Positions 19,310 through 28,579 of a DNA stretch of 64,000 nt are shown in pieces. The stretch spans positions 62,001-126,000 of the forward strand of contig JAGUVW010000036.1 of the NCBI GenBank assembly GCA_020062665.1. Direction: 5' to 3'. The notes under the pieces were generated by a model. That model had not been told where the DNA came from and searched no databases. It worked only from the letters and a program-made list of their open reading frames with translations. The stretch is from Pseudomonadales bacterium. GTDB taxonomy: Bacteria; Pseudomonadota; Gammaproteobacteria; Pseudomonadales; Ketobacteraceae. Made by a program: the position numbers and the translations under genes. The stretch's first letter is position 1, and every line of letters starts with the position of its first letter.

Positions 19310-19384
19310 TGCACTCCCGCTGCGGCAGATTCCCAACGGTTTCTGCCGGTCAGGATCGACGTCCAGAACAATAGGATTCCCTCC

Positions 19385-21271
19385 ATGCTCAACAAGTATC
19401 CGTTGTGGAAAAACCTGCTGGTGGTCTTCATCACCCTCTTCGGGTTTATCTATGCCATTCCCAACCTGTACCCGGACGATCCGGCGGTGCAGATCACGGC
19501 GGCCAAGGCCGGCGTCGAGACCGGCCAGAACGTGGCCGATACCGCGCTGCAGGCGCTGCAGCAGGCGGGTGTCGTTGTAAAGGGGGATGAACTGGCCAAC
19601 AAGTCTGCGCTGATCCGTTTCCCCGATGCAGAAGCCCAGATCCGCGCACAAAGTGTTGTGAAAGACGCCCTCCAGACCCGTTTCCCCGGCCAGTACGTGG
19701 TGGCATTGAACCTGGCGCCCACCACGCCGGACTGGCTGCGCAGTCTGGGTGCCAGCCCCATGAAACTCGGTCTGGACTTGCGCGGCGGCGTGCACTTCCT
19801 GATGGAGGTGGACATGGATCGTGCGCTGGATACCCGTATTGGCAACACCGTCGGCGCCATGCGTGAACGTTTCCGCGAAGAAGGCGTGTTCGCCAAGCTG
19901 CTGCGTAAGGCGGCCGATGCGCCGGTGATCGAAATGACCTTCGCCAGCGCCGAAAAAGCCGAACAGGCACGTACCATCCTGCGCAAGGAATACCGGGATT
20001 TCCTGATCGAGGAATCCACCGTCGGCGACGACATCCAGCTCAAACTCACCTTCACCGAACAGGCGCTGCGTGACATCCAGGATTATGCGGTGGATCAGAA
20101 CCTCACCTCGATCCGCAACCGCGTCAACGAACTGGGCGTGTCCGAACCGGTGGTGGCGCGCCAGGGCATCAACCGCATCGTGATCCAGCTGCCGGGCGTG
20201 CAGGACACCGCCGAAGCCAAGCGCACCATCGGCAAGGCGGCCAACCTGGAATTCCGCATGGTGGACTGGGAACACGACATCATGAATGTCACCCGTCCGC
20301 CGGTAGGCACTGAAATCCACACCGTGCGCAATTCCCCGCGCCAGGTGCTGCTGAAGAAAGAGAACATCGTCACCGGTGAAAACGTCATCGACGCGCGCCC
20401 GAACTACGATCAGAACGGCCAGCCCATGGTGTCGGTGACCCTGGACAACGCCGGCGGCAAGCGCATGCTGAGAACCACAACCGCCCACGTGAAAGATTCC
20501 ATGGCGGTGCTGTTCATCGAGTCCAAGCCGGAAACCCGCGAAATCATCGAGAACGGCCAGAAGACCTTCAAAACCGTCACCCGGGACTTCAAGGAAGCCA
20601 TCAGCGTCGCCACCATCCAGGGCGCGTTTGGCTCCAACTTCCAGATCACCGGGCTGGACAGCTACGACGAAGCCAAGGAACTCGCCCTGCTGATGCGGGC
20701 CGGTGCGCTGGCGGCGCCGATGTACTTCGTGGAAGAACGTACGGTGGGGCCGAGCCTGGGCGCGCAGAACATCGAGGCGGGCCTGAAATCACTGGTGGTG
20801 GGTTTCGTGCTGGTGATGGGTTTCATGGTGGTGTACTACAAACTGTTCGGCGTGTTGGCCAACCTGGCGCTGCTGATGAACGTGCTGCTGCTGGTGGCCT
20901 GTATGTCGCTGATTCCCGGTGCCACCCTGTCGCTGCCTGGCATGGCCGGCATCGTCTTGACCGTGGGCATGGCGGTAGACGCCAACGTGCTCATCTTCGA
21001 GCGTATCAAGGAAGAACTGCGCAACGGCGTCTCGCCGCAGATGGCGATTCACTCCGGCTATGATCGCGCCTTCCTCACCATTCTGGATGCCAACATCACC
21101 ACACTGCTGGTGGGCCTGATCCTGTTTGCACTGGGCTCCGGGCCGGTGAAAGGTTTCGCCGTCACCCTGTCGTTGGGGATTCTGACATCCATGTTCACTG
21201 CCATCGTCGGCACCCGCGCCATCGTCAACCTGATCTATGGCGGTCGCACTGTGAAAAAACTCAGCGTGTAA
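19385..21271 (+). CDS. secD: Protein translocase subunit SecD
   Basis: A 628-residue inner-membrane protein that uses the proton gradient to help pull exported proteins into the periplasm. It begins MLNKYPLWKNLLVVF with the first membrane helix, followed by the P1 domain (LGLDLRGGVHFLMEVD) and a large periplasmic region. The C-terminal six-helix block carries AGIVLTVGMAVDANVLIFER, the conserved transport motif. Length matches gammaproteobacterial SecD. secF follows after 13 bases. Confidence 0.97.
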   Translation: MLNKYPLWKNLLVVFITLFGFIYAIPNLYPDDPAVQITAAKAGVETGQNVADTALQALQQAGVVVKGDELANKSALIRFPDAEAQIRAQSVVKDALQTRFPGQYVVALNLAPTTPDWLRSLGASPMKLGLDLRGGVHFLMEVDMDRALDTRIGNTVGAMRERFREEGVFAKLLRKAADAPVIEMTFASAEKAEQARTILRKEYRDFLIEESTVGDDIQLKLTFTEQALRDIQDYAVDQNLTSIRNRVNELGVSEPVVARQGINRIVIQLPGVQDTAEAKRTIGKAANLEFRMVDWEHDIMNVTRPPVGTEIHTVRNSPRQVLLKKENIVTGENVIDARPNYDQNGQPMVSVTLDNAGGKRMLRTTTAHVKDSMAVLFIESKPETREIIENGQKTFKTVTRDFKEAISVATIQGAFGSNFQITGLDSYDEAKELALLMRAGALAAPMYFVEERTVGPSLGAQNIEAGLKSLVVGFVLVMGFMVVYYKLFGVLANLALLMNVLLLVACMSLIPGATLSLPGMAGIVLTVGMAVDANVLIFERIKEELRNGVSPQMAIHSGYDRAFLTILDANITTLLVGLILFALGSGPVKGFAVTLSLGILTSMFTAIVGTRAIVNLIYGGRTVKKLSV

Positions 21272-21284
21272 GGAGCGTTGCGCG

Positions 21285-22199
21285 ATGAAAACACTGAATT
21301 TCCGGTTCATGAAATACCGCAAGCTGCTGGGAGGACTGTCCATCCTGCTGGTGCTGGGCTCCATCGTTTCCCTGAGCACCCAGTTTCTGGCACTGGGTCT
21401 CGATTTTACCGGCGGCACCCAGATCGAAGTGGAATACAGCAAGCCTGCTGATCTGGAAGCCGTGCGTGGGGTGCTCAAGCAGAGCCCCTACGCCAGCGCC
21501 ACCGTGCAGCACTTTGGCCGCTCCGAAGAGGTGCTGGTGCGAGTGCCGCCGATCGAAGGGGAAGACAAGGACAAGGTGGGCGACAACGTCGTGACACTGC
21601 TGCAGCAACTGGATCCCGAGGTCAAGAAAAAGCGGGTGGAGTTCGTTGGCCCCCAGGTGGGTGAAGAGCTGCGCGACAAGAGTGGACTGGCGCTGCTGAT
21701 CGCCATGGGCATGATGCTGATCTACATCACCCTGCGTTTCCAGTTCAAATTTGCGCTGAGTGGTGTGGTGGCACTGTTCCACGATGTGATCATCACGCTG
21801 GGCTTTTTCTCGGTATTCCGCCTGCAGTTTGACCTCACCGCCATGGCCGCGATTCTGGCAGTGATCGGTTACTCGCTGAACGACACCATCGTAGTGTTCG
21901 ACCGGGTGCGCGAAAACTTCCGCAAGATGCGGGCAGGGACGCCGGAAGAAATCATTGATGGGTCACTGAACCAGACCCTGTCGCGCACATTGATGACCTC
22001 ATTCACCACCTTGCTGGTGGTGTTTGCGCTGGCCGCGCTGGGTGGCGAACTGATCTTCGGATTTGCCATTGCCCTGATCGTGGGAATTGGCGTGGGCACT
22101 TACTCGTCCATCTACGTGGCCAGCAACCTGCTGCTGGTGCAGAACATCAGCCGCGAAGATTTTCTGGAAAAAGCCGAAGTCGTGGACGATATGCCCTGA
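21285..22199 (+). CDS. secF: Protein translocase subunit SecF
   Basis: A 304-residue partner of SecD with the N-terminal GLDFTGGTQIEVEY domain and a six-helix membrane part including AILAVIGYSLNDTIVVFDRV. It completes the yajC-secD-secF unit and has a good AAGGAG ribosome site. An inverted repeat (22218-22245) lies just after the stop. Confidence 0.97.
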   Translation: MKTLNFRFMKYRKLLGGLSILLVLGSIVSLSTQFLALGLDFTGGTQIEVEYSKPADLEAVRGVLKQSPYASATVQHFGRSEEVLVRVPPIEGEDKDKVGDNVVTLLQQLDPEVKKKRVEFVGPQVGEELRDKSGLALLIAMGMMLIYITLRFQFKFALSGVVALFHDVIITLGFFSVFRLQFDLTAMAAILAVIGYSLNDTIVVFDRVRENFRKMRAGTPEEIIDGSLNQTLSRTLMTSFTTLLVVFALAALGGELIFGFAIALIVGIGVGTYSSIYVASNLLLVQNISREDFLEKAEVVDDMP

Positions 22200-22217
22200 G
22201 ATTGTGGCGGGGGAATG

Positions 22218-22245
22218 CAGCCTGCGGCTTGTGTGTCGCAGGCTG
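22218..22245. repeat. 9-bp hairpin between secF and a convergent small gene
   Basis: CAGCCTGCG (22218-22226) pairs with CGCAGGCTG (22237-22245) around a 10-base loop. Neither strand has a T-run after it, so it is not a classical Rho-independent terminator. It could stabilise the 3' ends of secF and the opposing small gene. Confidence 0.45.
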
Positions 22246-22253
22246 TGTATGAT

Positions 22254-22397
22254 TCAGCGCTGGCGCTGTTGCGGATGATGCGGACGTTGCTGCTCGATGG
22301 GGATCGGTTTCAGCGCCTGTTCCGGTTGATACCAGCAGGCCTGGCTGATGCGCTCAAAGAAAGCCAGAACAGCGGATTTGATGTCTTCCCAGTTCAT
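22254..22397 (-). CDS. Small hypothetical protein (47 aa)
   Basis: A short frame starting at ATG 22397 encodes 47 residues beginning MNWEDIKSAVLAFFERISQA, then a Pro/Gln/His-rich tail (QQRPHHPQQRQR). A GAGGAT ribosome site sits at good distance (GTGAGGATCCCCC before the ATG). The N-terminal 20 residues could form an amphipathic helix. A TATACT box about 55-60 bases upstream on the minus strand may be its -10. It fills an otherwise empty 316-base gap between secF and suhB. I do not recognise a family. Confidence 0.45.
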   Translation of the reverse strand: MNWEDIKSAVLAFFERISQACWYQPEQALKPIPIEQQRPHHPQQRQR

Positions 22398-22515
22398 GGG
22401 GGATCCTCACGGCAGAAGGGTTAAGCAACCCCGGTCTTAGCCAGTATAGGCCAGCCATTTTGGTCGCTGCCAGCCCTAAATGCCTTGTCCGCTTAGGCTG
22501 ATGTGCGTGGTGATG

Positions 22516-23319
22516 TTACTTGGGCAGATGGGTGTGAATCGTCTGCAGCATGGCCTTGAACAGCTTGGGGGAAGCGCACACCACATCACCTTTCTTCAGA
22601 TGATCCATACCGCCGCGCAGGTCGCCGATCAGGCCGCCGGCTTCGGTCACCAGCAGCGAACCGCCGGCCACATCCCACTCGCTCAAACCGAACTCCCAGA
22701 ACCCGTCATACCGCCCCGCTGCCACATAAGCCAGATCCAGCGAGGCTGCGCCCGCCCGGCGAATGCCGGCAGTGCTGCGGGCAAAATCCGCGAACATGCC
22801 CATATAGGCATCGAAAATGCCCGCCTGATTGGGGCGGAAGGGGAAACCGGTGGCCAGCAGGGTGCCTTCCAGCTTGGCGCGGTTGGTGACCCGGATGCGG
22901 CGGCCGTTCAATTGGGCGCCCCGGCCACGGGCAGCGGTGAATTCCTCGCGCCGGATCGGGTCCAGTACCACGGCCACTTCCAGCTGGCCTTTCACCTTGA
23001 GGGCGATGGAGATGGCGAAATGGGGCACGCCATGGATGAAGTTGGTGGTGCCGTCGAGGGGATCGATGACCCAGACATAATCCTTGCCGTCGCCCTTGCC
23101 TTCGATCAGGCCGTTCTCTTCGCCGAAGAAGGAATGATCCGGGTAGCGCTTGCGGATACCGTCGATGATGCGCTCTTCCGACGCCCGATCCACCTTGGTG
23201 ACGAAATCATTGGCGCCCTTGGATTCCACGTCGATCATGTCCACCTGCTCGAAGGCTTTGGCAATCATCTCACCGGTTGTACGGGCGACGCCCAGCGCAG
23301 TATTCAGCATCGGATGCAT
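22516..23319 (-). CDS. suhB: Inositol-1-monophosphatase family protein SuhB
   Basis: A 267-residue Mg-dependent phosphatase of the IMPase superfamily. The metal-binding motifs are visible: FGEENG, DPLDGTTNFIHGVP and EWDVAGGSLLVTEAGG. In E. coli SuhB also joins the rRNA antitermination complex. ATG 23319 is chosen because of the GAGGA box and because it gives the standard length; the frame stays open well upstream, into the divergent trmJ gene, without a ribosome site. It is transcribed away from trmJ across a 136-base gap. Confidence 0.96.
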   Translation of the reverse strand: MHPMLNTALGVARTTGEMIAKAFEQVDMIDVESKGANDFVTKVDRASEERIIDGIRKRYPDHSFFGEENGLIEGKGDGKDYVWVIDPLDGTTNFIHGVPHFAISIALKVKGQLEVAVVLDPIRREEFTAARGRGAQLNGRRIRVTNRAKLEGTLLATGFPFRPNQAGIFDAYMGMFADFARSTAGIRRAGAASLDLAYVAAGRYDGFWEFGLSEWDVAGGSLLVTEAGGLIGDLRGGMDHLKKGDVVCASPKLFKAMLQTIHTHLPK

Positions 23320-23455
23320 GGTCTCGGATTCCTCAAAGAGCGATTTTGCGGGTGCGCATAATACCAGAAACCGCTTTCCGGCAACCGATTTTCTTCCGGG
23401 GGCCAGCGTGAACTCTGCTACCATTGGCGGTTTTCCCAGAAGGTTCAACGGCAAC

Positions 23456-24226
23456 ATGCAAGCACTCGACCGCCTGCGCATCGTCATGATCAATACCAGC
23501 GACTCCGGCAATATCGGGGCGGCGGCCCGCGCCATGAAGACCATGGGGGTGAGCCAGTTGGTGCTGGTGCAGCCGAAGGAGCATCCCACGGCCAAGGCTA
23601 CCGCCCGTGCGGCCGGCGCAGCCGATCTGCTGTACAACGCCCGAGTGGTGGAAACCCTTGATGAAGCGATTGGCGACTGCCAGCTGGTGTTTGGCACCAG
23701 CGCCCGCCTGCGCACCATTCCCTGGCCGCTGATCAATCCCCGTGAAGCGGCGTCGCGTGTCACGAATGAGCCAGAAGGTGCCGATATTGCCATTCTGTTT
23801 GGCCGCGAAGACTCTGGCCTTAATAATGAAGAGCTGCGACGCTGTCACCTGCACATCTGCATTCCCGGTAACGACGCCTACTCCGTGCTCAATGTGGCGG
23901 CGGCGATCCAGGTGATCTGTTACGAGATGCGGATGGCGGCCCTGGAGCGGGCGGGGGCGGAGGAAGCCCAGCCCAATCCGGACGGCCTGCGGGACTGGGA
24001 TCAGCCGCTGGTATCCAGCGAGGAAACCGAGCGGCTGCTGCGCCATTTCGAGGAAGTCTTGCTTGATATCGACTTTTTCGACCCCAGTAATCCCAAACAG
24101 CTGCTCACCCGTTTGCGCCGGTTCTTCCTGCGCACCCGGATGGACAAGCTGGAGATGAACCTGCTCCGGGGCATCCTGTCCACGGTGCAGAAACGGATTC
24201 GGCGCGAATCCGGCTCACAACCATAA
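23456..24226 (+). CDS. trmJ: tRNA (cytidine/uridine-2'-O-)-methyltransferase TrmJ
   Basis: A 256-residue SPOUT methyltransferase that 2'-O-methylates position 32 of certain tRNAs using SAM. It starts MQALDRLRIVMINTSDSGNI, and the knot motifs ILFGREDSGLNNEEL and SVLNVAAAIQVICYEMR are present. The C-terminal helical extension (TRMDKLEMNLLRGIL) is typical of TrmJ. It lies 9 bases before cysE in the trmJ-cysE-iscR-iscS series. Confidence 0.95.
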   Translation: MQALDRLRIVMINTSDSGNIGAAARAMKTMGVSQLVLVQPKEHPTAKATARAAGAADLLYNARVVETLDEAIGDCQLVFGTSARLRTIPWPLINPREAASRVTNEPEGADIAILFGREDSGLNNEELRRCHLHICIPGNDAYSVLNVAAAIQVICYEMRMAALERAGAEEAQPNPDGLRDWDQPLVSSEETERLLRHFEEVLLDIDFFDPSNPKQLLTRLRRFFLRTRMDKLEMNLLRGILSTVQKRIRRESGSQP

Positions 24227-24235
24227 GGAACGCCC

Positions 24236-25030
24236 ATGTTTGAAGGCATACGCGAAGACATCCGGTCGGTATTCCACCGGGATCCGGCCGCCCGCAACAG
24301 TCTGGAGGTGATCCTCACCTATCCGGGCCTCCACGCCGTGTTGCTGCACCGTCTCGCCCATGCCTGTTGGAAAGCCGGCTTCAAGCTGCTGGCCCGCATC
24401 ATTTCCACCTTCTCCCGCTGGCTCACCGGGATCGAGATTCACCCCGGTGCCACCATCGGCCGCCGTTTTTTCATCGACCACGGCATGGGGGTGGTGATTG
24501 GCGAAACCGCCGAAGTGGGGGATGACGTGACCCTCTACCACGGTGTGACCCTGGGTGGTACCACCTGGAACAAGGGCAAGCGCCATCCGACCCTGGGCAA
24601 TGGCGTGGTGGTGGGTGCCGGCGCCAAGGTGCTGGGGCCGATCACGGTCAGCGCCAATGCCCGCGTCGGTTCCAATGCCGTGGTGACCAAAGACGTGCCC
24701 GAGGGCGCCACCGTGGTGGGTATCCCCGGCCGCATCATCTGCAAGGAAGAGGATGTCGACTGTCGCGAGAAGCAGCGCCAGGCCATGGCGGAAAAGATCG
24801 GTTTCGATGCGTACGGCATGACCCCGGACATGCCCGACCCGATTGCCCGTTCCATCCGCAAACTGCTGGATCACATGCACGCGGTTGACCAGAAGGTCAA
24901 TCAGATGAGTGTCGAGCTGGAGAAAATGGGGCGGGACTGCGGTCAGTCCTTGCCCGAGATCGATGATCAGGCCTTTGATACGCTGGCTGAAGTTGAGGAA
25001 GAAAATCGTTCGCAATTGAAAGTTGACTGA
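24236..25030 (+). CDS. cysE: Serine O-acetyltransferase
   Basis: A 264-residue enzyme that acetylates L-serine with acetyl-CoA, the committed step to cysteine. It has an N-terminal helical part ([20 protein letters not shown]) and hexapeptide repeats [40 protein letters not shown] and [15 protein letters not shown] with the catalytic Asp/His pair. A long helical C-terminus follows. Its position before iscR links cysteine supply to the cysteine desulfurase downstream. The IscR site overlaps its last codons. Confidence 0.96.
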   Translation: MFEGIREDIRSVFHRDPAARNSLEVILTYPGLHAVLLHRLAHACWKAGFKLLARIISTFSRWLTGIEIHPGATIGRRFFIDHGMGVVIGETAEVGDDVTLYHGVTLGGTTWNKGKRHPTLGNGVVVGAGAKVLGPITVSANARVGSNAVVTKDVPEGATVVGIPGRIICKEEDVDCREKQRQAMAEKIGFDAYGMTPDMPDPIARSIRKLLDHMHAVDQKVNQMSVELEKMGRDCGQSLPEIDDQAFDTLAEVEEENRSQLKVD

Positions 25031-25043
25031 ATTACTCGGATAT
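25019..25043 (+). promoter_or_regulatory. IscR type 1 binding site over the iscR promoter
   Basis: The 25 bases from 25019 fit the published E. coli type 1 consensus (ATASYYGACTRWWWYAGTCRRSTAT) at 22 of 25 positions by hand alignment. The core reads GTTGACTGAATTACTCGG. The site contains a -35 hexamer TTGACT (25023-25028), and CAGAAT at 25046-25051 is a possible -10 at 17 bases. Binding of [2Fe-2S]-IscR here would block the promoter, giving the usual autorepression. It overlaps the cysE stop codon. Confidence 0.7.
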
Positions 25044-25058
25044 TGCAGAATGGCAATT

Positions 25059-25079
25059 GCCCGTACGCGCCGTACGGGC
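25059..25079 (+). repeat. Perfect hairpin in the iscR leader
   Basis: GCCCGTACG and CGTACGGGC pair over 9 bp around a 3-base loop, about 24 bases before the iscR start. No T-run follows, so it is not an intrinsic terminator. It could be an mRNA-stability or pausing element, or the end signal of the cysE transcript. Confidence 0.5.
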
Positions 25080-25102
25080 AGCATTGTTCCGGGAGCGCAT
25101 GT

Positions 25103-25600
25103 ATGAAACTCACCACCAAAGGCCGTTATGCTGTCACCGCCATGCTGGATCTGGCGCTCCACGCACAGAAAGGCCCTGTCAGTCTTGCGGATATTTCCGA
25201 GCGTCAAGGCATTTCCATTTCTTACCTGGAACAGCTGTTTTCCAAACTGCGCAAGAATGAGCTGGTCAGCAGCGTGCGTGGCCCCGGTGGCGGTTACCGG
25301 CTGAGTCGCGATGGCGGCCAGATCTTTGTGGCCCAGATCATCGATGCGGTTGATGAAAAGGTCGACGTGACCCGTTGCATGGGTGAGGGCAACTGCCAGG
25401 ACGGTGAAACCTGTCTGACCCACGACCTGTGGCAGGATCTTTCCAACCAGTTGCATAATTTCCTGAGCGAGATCAGTGTGCAAAGCCTTGTGGATCGCGC
25501 CGAAATCCGTAAAGTGGCCGACCGTCAGGATCGTTATCAGAGTGAACGGGGCCGCAAGGGCTCCGATTCCGACCGTCTGCCACTCAGCGAAATCAACTGA
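25103..25600 (+). CDS. iscR: Fe-S cluster assembly regulator IscR
   Basis: A 165-residue Rrf2-family regulator. The winged helix begins [20 protein letters not shown] and contains [12 protein letters not shown]. The [2Fe-2S] ligands are present in [16 protein letters not shown] (three Cys and one His), so it should sense cluster status and repress the isc promoter when loaded. ATG 25103 gives the canonical N-terminus, with a GGGAG box 7 bases upstream. iscS follows 39 bases later, but no iscU or iscA does. Confidence 0.97.
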   Translation: MKLTTKGRYAVTAMLDLALHAQKGPVSLADISERQGISISYLEQLFSKLRKNELVSSVRGPGGGYRLSRDGGQIFVAQIIDAVDEKVDVTRCMGEGNCQDGETCLTHDLWQDLSNQLHNFLSEISVQSLVDRAEIRKVADRQDRYQSERGRKGSDSDRLPLSEIN

Positions 25601-25639
25601 TTCCCGCCCCCTGACGGGGATCGCATTCGAGGACTGTTC

Positions 25640-26788
25640 ATGCGCCCCGTCTATCTCGATTACGCCGCTACCACCCCTGTCGATCCCCGAGTAGCCGAGC
25701 GCATGGCGGGCTGCCTGACGCTGGATGGCATCTTTGCCAACCCGGCATCCCGTTCCCACCTTTATGGCTGGCAGGCGGAAGACGCGGTGGAATCCGCCCG
25801 CAAGCAGGTGGCCGACCTGATCGGCGCCGATCCCCGTGAAATCGTCTGGACCTCTGGTGCCACCGAAGCCGACAACCTGGCCATCAAGGGCGCGTTGCCG
25901 TTCCTGCAGGAGCGGGGGCGCCACATCATCACCTCCGCCATCGAGCACAAGGCTGTGCTGGATACCTGTCATCATCTGGAAGAGCAGGGCTACCGCGTTA
26001 CCTGGCTGAAGCCGGGGGCGGACGGCCTGATCACGCCCGCCATGGTGGAAGCGGCCATCGAGCCGGACACCGTGCTGGTGTCCCTGATGCACGTGAACAA
26101 TGAAATCGGCACTGCCACGGATATCGCCGCCATCGGCGCTATTACCCGTGCCCGCAACATTCTGTTTCATGTGGATGCGGCCCAAAGCGCCGGCAAGCTG
26201 CCCATCAATCTGGCAGAGTTGCCGGTGGATCTGATGTCCCTGTCTGCCCACAAAGTCTATGGCCCCAAGGGCATTGGCGCGCTGTATGTGCGGCGCCAGC
26301 CCCAGGTGCGTGTGGAACCCCAGATTCACGGTGGCGGCCATGAGCGTGGGATGCGCAGCGGTACTTTGCCCACTCACCAGATCGTCGGTATGGGGGAGGC
26401 GTTTGCGCTGGCCCAGGCTGAAATGGCAATCGAGGCGGAGCGGCTCAAGGCCCTGCGCCTGCGTTTGTGGCAGGGCATTCAGCCCCTGGGGGATGTCTGC
26501 TTGAATGGCCATCCCGAGCAGCGGGTGCCGGGCATCCTGAATGTGTCGTTCGGCGGTGTGGACGGCGAGACCCTGATGATGGCTCTGCGGGATCTGGCGG
26601 TGTCCTCCGGCAGCGCCTGCAATTCCGCCACGGTGGCGCCCTCTTACGTGATCAAGGCGCTCGGGGTGCCCGATGCTCTGGCGCTGGCGTCGGTGCGCTT
26701 TTCCCTCGGCCGGTTCACCACAGCGGAAGATGTCGACTTCGCCGTGAGCGCCGTGACCGAAACCGTCAGCCGCCTGCGCGCAGGCTGA
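25640..26788 (+). CDS. iscS: Cysteine desulfurase IscS, short form lacking the IscU-binding tail
   Basis: A 382-residue PLP enzyme that takes sulfur from cysteine. It begins [20 protein letters not shown]; the PLP-lysine is in [12 protein letters not shown] and the active-site Cys loop is [17 protein letters not shown]. The protein ends at TVSRLRAG, about 20 residues before the end of E. coli IscS (404 aa), so the tail that contacts IscU is missing. The next gene is ndk, not iscU. The enzyme may serve tRNA thiolation or feed another scaffold such as SUF. The start ATG has an AGGA box 8 bases upstream. Confidence 0.93.
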   Translation: MRPVYLDYAATTPVDPRVAERMAGCLTLDGIFANPASRSHLYGWQAEDAVESARKQVADLIGADPREIVWTSGATEADNLAIKGALPFLQERGRHIITSAIEHKAVLDTCHHLEEQGYRVTWLKPGADGLITPAMVEAAIEPDTVLVSLMHVNNEIGTATDIAAIGAITRARNILFHVDAAQSAGKLPINLAELPVDLMSLSAHKVYGPKGIGALYVRRQPQVRVEPQIHGGGHERGMRSGTLPTHQIVGMGEAFALAQAEMAIEAERLKALRLRLWQGIQPLGDVCLNGHPEQRVPGILNVSFGGVDGETLMMALRDLAVSSGSACNSATVAPSYVIKALGVPDALALASVRFSLGRFTTAEDVDFAVSAVTETVSRLRAG

Positions 26789-26828
26789 AGCCCGCCTGGG
26801 TGCCGTATTCAATTCGGGGAAACCTGCG

Positions 26829-26834
26829 TATAAT
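26829..26834 (+). promoter_or_regulatory. -10 element of the ndk promoter
   Basis: A perfect TATAAT lies 83 bases upstream of the ndk start; TATTCA at 26806 is a poor -35 at 17 bases. A promoter here fits the break in gene order, since ndk is no longer downstream of a complete isc operon. Confidence 0.55.
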
Positions 26835-26917
26835 CGCGGCTTTCCTGCGGCCGGGCCTGCCTTATGCGCCGCTTCCCGATTTTATTTCTCAATTAAATCA
26901 GCACTTTGGAGAGTCTC

Positions 26918-27349
26918 ATGGCCGTAGAACGCACCCTGTCCATCATCAAGCCCGACGCCGTTGCCAAAAACGTTGTAGGCGAAATCCTGACCCGTTTCGA
27001 AAAAGCCGGCCTGAAAGTCGTTGCCGCCAAGATGCAGCACCTGTCCGACAAGGTCGCCGGTGGTTTCTACGCCGAGCACAAAGAACGTCCTTTCTACAAG
27101 GATCTGGTGGGCTTCATGACCTCCGGCCCCGTGCTGGTACAGGTGCTGGAAGGCGAGAACGCCATCGCCCTGAACCGCGAGCTGATGGGCGCCACTGACC
27201 CCAAGAAAGCCGCCCCCGGAACCATTCGTGCCGACTTCGCTCAAAGCATTGATGCGAATGCTGTTCACGGTTCCGATTCCCCGGCCTCCGCTGCCCGTGA
27301 AATCGCGTACTTCTTCGCTGAAAGCGAACTGTGCCCGCGCAGCCGTTAA
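26918..27349 (+). CDS. ndk: Nucleoside diphosphate kinase
   Basis: A 143-residue enzyme that passes the gamma phosphate of ATP to other nucleoside diphosphates through a phospho-histidine. The N-terminus [18 protein letters not shown] and the active-site NAVHGSDS with its catalytic His are intact. ATG 26918 is preceded by GGAG and gives the canonical length. A strong hairpin follows the gene. Confidence 0.97.
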   Translation: MAVERTLSIIKPDAVAKNVVGEILTRFEKAGLKVVAAKMQHLSDKVAGGFYAEHKERPFYKDLVGFMTSGPVLVQVLEGENAIALNRELMGATDPKKAAPGTIRADFAQSIDANAVHGSDSPASAAREIAYFFAESELCPRSR

Positions 27350-27374
27350 TCACCGATCACTGCTAGACTTGTAG

Positions 27375-27405
27375 ACAAATGGAGCCCATTCCGGCTCCAT
27401 TTGTT
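27375..27405 (+). terminator. Hairpin terminator after ndk
   Basis: ACAAATGGAGCC and GGCTCCATTTGT form a 12-bp perfect stem with a 6-base loop. The T-rich stretch is only TTTGTTG, so termination may be partial, letting some transcripts reach rlmN 19 bases further on. Confidence 0.6.
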
Positions 27406-27423
27406 GCAAAAGCGAGAATTGTT

Positions 27424-28575
27424 ATGTCCGCATCCACCGCTGAAAAAATCAATCTGCTGGGGCTTAATCGCGTCCAGCTGGAAGATTTTTTCGAATCCAT
27501 CGGCGAAAAGCGTTTTCGCGCTCATCAGGTCATGAAATGGATTCATTTTTTCGGTGTGGACAACTTTGAAGACATGTCCAATCTGGGTAAGGCCCTGCGC
27601 ACCAAGCTGGCGGACGTGGCCGAGATTCGTGGCCCGGACGTGGAGCTGGAATCCTTTTCCCAGGACGGCACCCGCAAATGGGTGGTGCGCCTGGACAACG
27701 GCAACTGCGTGGAAACCGTGTTCATCCCCGATGGCGACCGTGGCACGCTCTGCGTGTCCTCGCAAGTGGGCTGTGCGCTGGACTGCAGCTTCTGCTCCAC
27801 CGGCAAGCAGGGTTTCCAGCGCGACCTGACAGTGGCCGAGATTGTCGGCCAGTGCTGGGTGGCGCACAAATCTTTCGGCGTGCCCGACAACAAAGGCCAT
27901 CGCCACGTCACCAATATCGTGATGATGGGTATGGGCGAACCGCTGCTGAATTTTGAAAACGTGATCACCGCGATGGAGATCATGAAGGACGATCTGGGTT
28001 ACGGCGTGGCAAAGAAGCGTCTGACCCTGAGCACGTCCGGTATCGTGCCGCAGATGTACGAACTGTATGACCGCATCGATGTGGCGCTGGCGGTGTCGCT
28101 GCACGCGCCCAACGACGAGCTGCGTGATGAACTGGTGCCGGTGAACCGCAAGTATCCGCTCAAGGATCTGATCGCCGCTTGTCAGGAATATGTGCGCAAA
28201 TTCAATGACAGCCGCCGCGTCACCATGGAGTATGTGTTGCTCGAAGGTGTGAATGACAAATTCGAGCACGCGGAGGAGTTGATTGAGCTGTTGAAGGACG
28301 TGCCGTCGAAGATCAACCTGATTCCATTCAATCCGTTTCCCAATTCCGGTTATCGCCGCCCCAACGGGCTGCGCACCCGGGCCTTCCAGGAACGCCTGCA
28401 GCAGGCAGGCTTCGTGACCACCGTGCGTACCACCCGTGGCGACGACATAGACGCGGCCTGTGGGCAATTGGTGGGTCAGGTGCAGGATCGCACCCGCCGC
28501 GCTGCCCAGTGGCAGCAGAAAGTCCAACAAAAACAGAACAAGATCCCGCTCCACGACGCGAGCGCAAACAGGTGA
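27424..28575 (+). CDS. rlmN: Dual-specificity 23S rRNA/tRNA adenine-C2 methyltransferase RlmN
   Basis: A 383-residue radical SAM enzyme that methylates C2 of A2503 in 23S rRNA and A37 in some tRNAs. The cluster motif is [15 protein letters not shown] (CX3CX2C), followed by [16 protein letters not shown] Cys in the C-terminal [15 protein letters not shown] is the methylated cysteine. ATG 27424 removes a short upstream extension that would run through the terminator hairpin. pilF starts 4 bases after its stop. Confidence 0.96.
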   Translation: MSASTAEKINLLGLNRVQLEDFFESIGEKRFRAHQVMKWIHFFGVDNFEDMSNLGKALRTKLADVAEIRGPDVELESFSQDGTRKWVVRLDNGNCVETVFIPDGDRGTLCVSSQVGCALDCSFCSTGKQGFQRDLTVAEIVGQCWVAHKSFGVPDNKGHRHVTNIVMMGMGEPLLNFENVITAMEIMKDDLGYGVAKKRLTLSTSGIVPQMYELYDRIDVALAVSLHAPNDELRDELVPVNRKYPLKDLIAACQEYVRKFNDSRRVTMEYVLLEGVNDKFEHAEELIELLKDVPSKINLIPFNPFPNSGYRRPNGLRTRAFQERLQQAGFVTTVRTTRGDDIDAACGQLVGQVQDRTRRAAQWQQKVQQKQNKIPLHDASANR

Positions 28576-28579
28576 ACTG

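Noticed and set aside
22516-23793. Longer suhB starting far upstream at 23793
   Set aside because: The extra part overlaps the divergent trmJ coding region and has no SuhB homology; ATG 23319 has a GAGGA box and gives the normal length.
24215-26812. An 865-codon minus-strand frame across cysE, iscR and iscS
   Set aside because: All three sense genes have full family signatures, so this is a shadow frame caused by codon bias.
26789-26917. Possible remnant of iscU or other isc genes
   Set aside because: The 129 bases between iscS and ndk contain a promoter -10 and no stretch resembling IscU or IscA motifs, so the genes are cleanly absent rather than decayed.
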